Positions 7,932-9,442 of a stretch of DNA of 9,442 nt are shown here, piece by piece (within the stretch, counting starts at the first letter, position 1; every line of letters starts with the position of its first letter). The stretch covers positions 1 through 9,442 of the forward strand of contig JABJAS010000104.1 in assembly GCA_018666055.1 (NCBI GenBank), given 5' to 3'. Made by a program: the position numbers and the translations under genes. Origin of the DNA: Halieaceae bacterium. GTDB taxonomy: Bacteria > Pseudomonadota > Gammaproteobacteria > Pseudomonadales > Halieaceae. A model generated the notes under the pieces. It saw only the letters and a program-made list of their open reading frames with translations. It was not told the origin of the DNA and ran no database searches.

Positions 7932-7948
7932 AGTTCTGTAATAGAACT
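7932..7948 (+). promoter_or_regulatory. Inverted repeat AGTTCT-n5-AGAACT, candidate operator before aceE
   Basis: Perfect 6-base arms at 7932-7937 and 7943-7948 flank GTAAT. The right arm is part of the first tandem copy, so the unit occurs here in inverted orientation before being repeated directly. A TGTAAT at 7937-7942 (5 of 6 to TATAAT) spans the spacer, which would make this an operator over a promoter, though no strong -35 is seen at normal distance (TTGCGA at 7912-7917 gives a 19-base gap). The regulator is unknown. The site does not resemble the PdhR consensus AATTGGTnnnACCAATT. Confidence 0.4.
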
Positions 7949-7985
7949 TATAGAACTTATAGAACTTATAGAGCTTATAGAACTT
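7941..7985 (+). repeat. Five tandem copies of a 9-base unit, ATAGAACTT
   Basis: Copies at 7941-7949, 7950-7958, 7959-7967, 7968-7976 and 7977-7985 are directly abutting. Four are identical; the fourth reads ATAGAGCTT (one A to G change). The array ends 54 bases before the aceE ATG, so it would lie in or just before the leader. Possible roles are cooperative binding sites for a regulator or a slippage-prone spacer that varies between strains. The repeat itself is certain; the function is inference. Confidence 0.95.
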
Positions 7986-8039
7986 AATGGAGCTCGGCGC
8001 CTGCTTTAAGATGATCATCGTGATGAGGTGGGGGCAGTC

Positions 8040-9442
8040 ATGTCGCAGTTGGACGCATTTGAGCTCGAGGAGTGGACCGAATCGCTGGACGCCGTCCTGC
8101 GACATAACGGTCCGCAGGCGACCGGAGAGCTGATTAAACAGTTGTCCGAACACGCTGAGTCAGCGCGGGTGCCTTTGCCCAGCGCCATCACCACGCCCTT
8201 TCGCAATACGATTTCTCCCGAAGACGAGCGCCCTTTGCCGGGGGATCTGTTTATGGAGCGTCGTATCCGCTCCTTGGTCCGATGGAATGCGCTCGCCATG
8301 GTCATGCGTGCCAACGATAACGAGGATGGACTGGGCGGGCATATCTCGAGTTTTTCGTCTAGCGCGACGTTGTATGACGTGGGGGTGAATCATTTTTTCC
8401 GAGGCACGGCGAATGGGCACCCCGGCGATCTGGTGTACTACCAAGGTCACAGTGCACCGGGTATGTATGCCCGTTCATATTTAGAGGGCGTCCTCAGCGA
8501 AGCGCAGTTAGAGAATTTTCGCCGTGAGGTCGGGGGGAGTGGCTTGTCGTCTTACCCACACCCCTGGCTGATGCCCGATTACTGGCAGTTTCCTACTGTA
8601 TCGATGGGGTTAGGTCCCCTACAGGCGATCTACCAAGCTCACGTGATGAAGTACCAGAGCAAGCGGGGTCTGGTGGATCATCGCGATCGGAAAATCTGGT
8701 GTTTCATGGGTGACGGTGAATGTGACGAACCGGAGTCATTGGGCGCGATTGCCTTGGCTGGCCGTGAGCGGCTGGGTAATTTACATTTTGTGGTGAACTG
8801 TAATTTGCAGCGCTTAGATGGTCCGGTTCGGGGCAACGGTAAAATCATCCAAGAGCTGGAGGGTGTGTTCCGCGGAGCGGGTTGGCAGGTGATTAAAGTC
8901 GTCTGGGGTCGCAAGTGGGACCCGTTATTAGAGCGCGACCAAAGTGGGCTGTTGCAAAAGATCATGGATGAGGTGTGTGACGGCGAGCTGCAGAACTGCA
9001 AATTCAATGGCGGCGCTTACACGCGTGAGCACTTCTTCGGTAAGTATCCGGAGACGCTTGAGTTAGTCAAAGACCTCAGCGACAACGACATCATGTACCT
9101 CAATCGAGGTGGGCACGATCCGTATAAAGTGTATGCGGCTTATGCAGCAGCCTGTGAGGAGATAGAGCGACCCACGGTGATTCTTGCCATGACCGTTAAG
9201 GGGTATGGCACGAGCGAAGCCGGTGAGGCCAGTAATGAGACGCATTCACTGAAAAAGCTGGATATGAAAAGTTTGCAGGCTTTTCGGGATCGATTTGGCG
9301 TGCCAATCAGCGACAAAGCCCTGAAAGATGTGCCCTTTTATCGGCCCCCAGAAGACAGCCCTGAAATGCGTTATATGCGCGAGCGTCGTGCGCAGCTCGG
9401 CGGCAGTATCCCCGCACGACGGCGCACCTCGTATGCGCTCCC
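8040..9442 (+). CDS. aceE: Pyruvate dehydrogenase E1 component AceE, N-terminal part (3' end outside window)
   Basis: AceE is the thiamine diphosphate-dependent E1 of the pyruvate dehydrogenase complex; it decarboxylates pyruvate and transfers the acetyl group to the lipoyl domains of AceF. The frame is open for 467 codons to the right edge, about half of the roughly 890-residue homodimeric type. Seen in order: RRIRSLVRWNALAMVMRAN, GGHISSFSSSATLYDVGVNHFF, GHSAPGMYARSYLEG, SSYPHPWLMPDYWQFPTVSMGLGP, and the ThDP/Mg motif GDGE (D225) through NCN (N253, N255), with D225 to N255 spaced 30 residues as in E. coli AceE (D230-N260). NLQRLDGPVRGNGKIIQELEG follows, with the expected GYGTSEAGEASNETH loop near residue 395. 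No frameshift or missing key residue is visible. The ATG at 8040 aligns with the usual N-terminus; GAGG at 8025-8028 gives an 11-base spacing. An aceF gene is expected downstream. The leader carries tandem repeats that may regulate it. Confidence 0.97.
   Translation, partial: MSQLDAFELEEWTESLDAVLRHNGPQATGELIKQLSEHAESARVPLPSAITTPFRNTISPEDERPLPGDLFMERRIRSLVRWNALAMVMRANDNEDGLGGHISSFSSSATLYDVGVNHFFRGTANGHPGDLVYYQGHSAPGMYARSYLEGVLSEAQLENFRREVGGSGLSSYPHPWLMPDYWQFPTVSMGLGPLQAIYQAHVMKYQSKRGLVDHRDRKIWCFMGDGECDEPESLGAIALAGRERLGNLHFVVNCNLQRLDGPVRGNGKIIQELEGVFRGAGWQVIKVVWGRKWDPLLERDQSGLLQKIMDEVCDGELQNCKFNGGAYTREHFFGKYPETLELVKDLSDNDIMYLNRGGHDPYKVYAAYAAACEEIERPTVILAMTVKGYGTSEAGEASNETHSLKKLDMKSLQAFRDRFGVPISDKALKDVPFYRPPEDSPEMRYMRERRAQLGGSIPARRRTSYAL

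Larger units (their letters stand above)
7687..8039 (+). other. Gene-free leader upstream of aceE
   Basis: These 353 bases hold no credible gene on either strand. The first part (7687 to about 7860) has ordinary composition with only small symmetric elements, for example CTTAAC/GTTAAG arms at 7689-7694 and 7711-7716 and ATAACcGTTAT at 7731-7741; neither is followed by a T-run, so neither is a clear terminator. From about 7860 to 7990 the DNA turns AT-rich and carries the ATAGAACTT repeats and an inverted repeat. The last 50 bases run into the aceE ribosome binding region. The region most likely holds the aceE promoter and operators. No sigma70 promoter with two good hexamers is evident. Confidence 0.6.

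Noticed and set aside
7926..8153. Minus-strand 75-residue open frame with a repetitive Phe-Tyr-Lys C-terminus
   Set aside because: The repetitive tail is just the translation of the 9-base tandem repeat, and the rest is antisense to the start of aceE. There is no family resemblance.
8015..8450. Minus-strand open frames at 8015-8314 and 8160-8450
   Set aside because: They are antisense to aceE, whose translation here matches the family continuously.

Overview
The window looks like ordinary chromosomal sequence from a free-living, probably marine gammaproteobacterium. The evidence is a homodimeric AceE-type pyruvate dehydrogenase E1, an E. coli-type quinolinate synthase, a BepA-like outer-membrane quality-control protease, and the nadA / bepA / tusA-like / perM-like neighbourhood familiar from Pseudomonas and relatives. 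By eye the base composition is moderately GC-rich and even, apart from one AT-rich stretch before aceE. A placement near Cellvibrionales/Halieaceae is only an impression. I see no transposase, integrase, phage gene, CRISPR array, tRNA or rRNA.

Layout. (1) 2-571, +: the C-terminal part of nadA, cut by the left edge. (2) 595-2064, -: a bepA-like M48 metalloprotease with TPR repeats, converging on nadA with only 23 bases between them. (3) 2065-2188: a short divergent promoter region. (4) 2189-3512, +: a tusA-like sulfur carrier followed closely by a PerM-type AI-2E family membrane protein whose start is best placed at a GTG at 2448. (5) 3582-6515, +: a full-length M16A (pitrilysin/insulysin-like) zinc peptidase with a predicted lipoprotein signal. 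(6) 6532-7686, +: an FMN-dependent L-lactate dehydrogenase/2-hydroxyacid oxidase family enzyme, 16 bases after the peptidase and so probably cotranscribed with it. (7) 7687-8039: a 353-base gene-free leader with five tandem copies of a 9-base unit (ATAGAACTT), a partly overlapping inverted repeat and one isolated upstream copy. (8) 8040-9442, +: the N-terminal 467 codons of aceE, cut by the right edge.

How the genes fit together. The left half is a housekeeping cluster: NAD biosynthesis (nadA), envelope proteostasis (bepA), sulfur relay (tusA-like) and an uncharacterised membrane permease. The M16 peptidase adds a second predicted envelope protease. On the right, an enzyme likely to make pyruvate (or another 2-oxoacid) from a 2-hydroxyacid lies directly upstream of the pyruvate dehydrogenase gene, separated by the repeat-bearing leader. 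That leader is the only part not explained by known gene families, and is the best candidate for something undescribed: a multi-site operator for the pyruvate dehydrogenase operon. I found no convincing novel multi-gene system.
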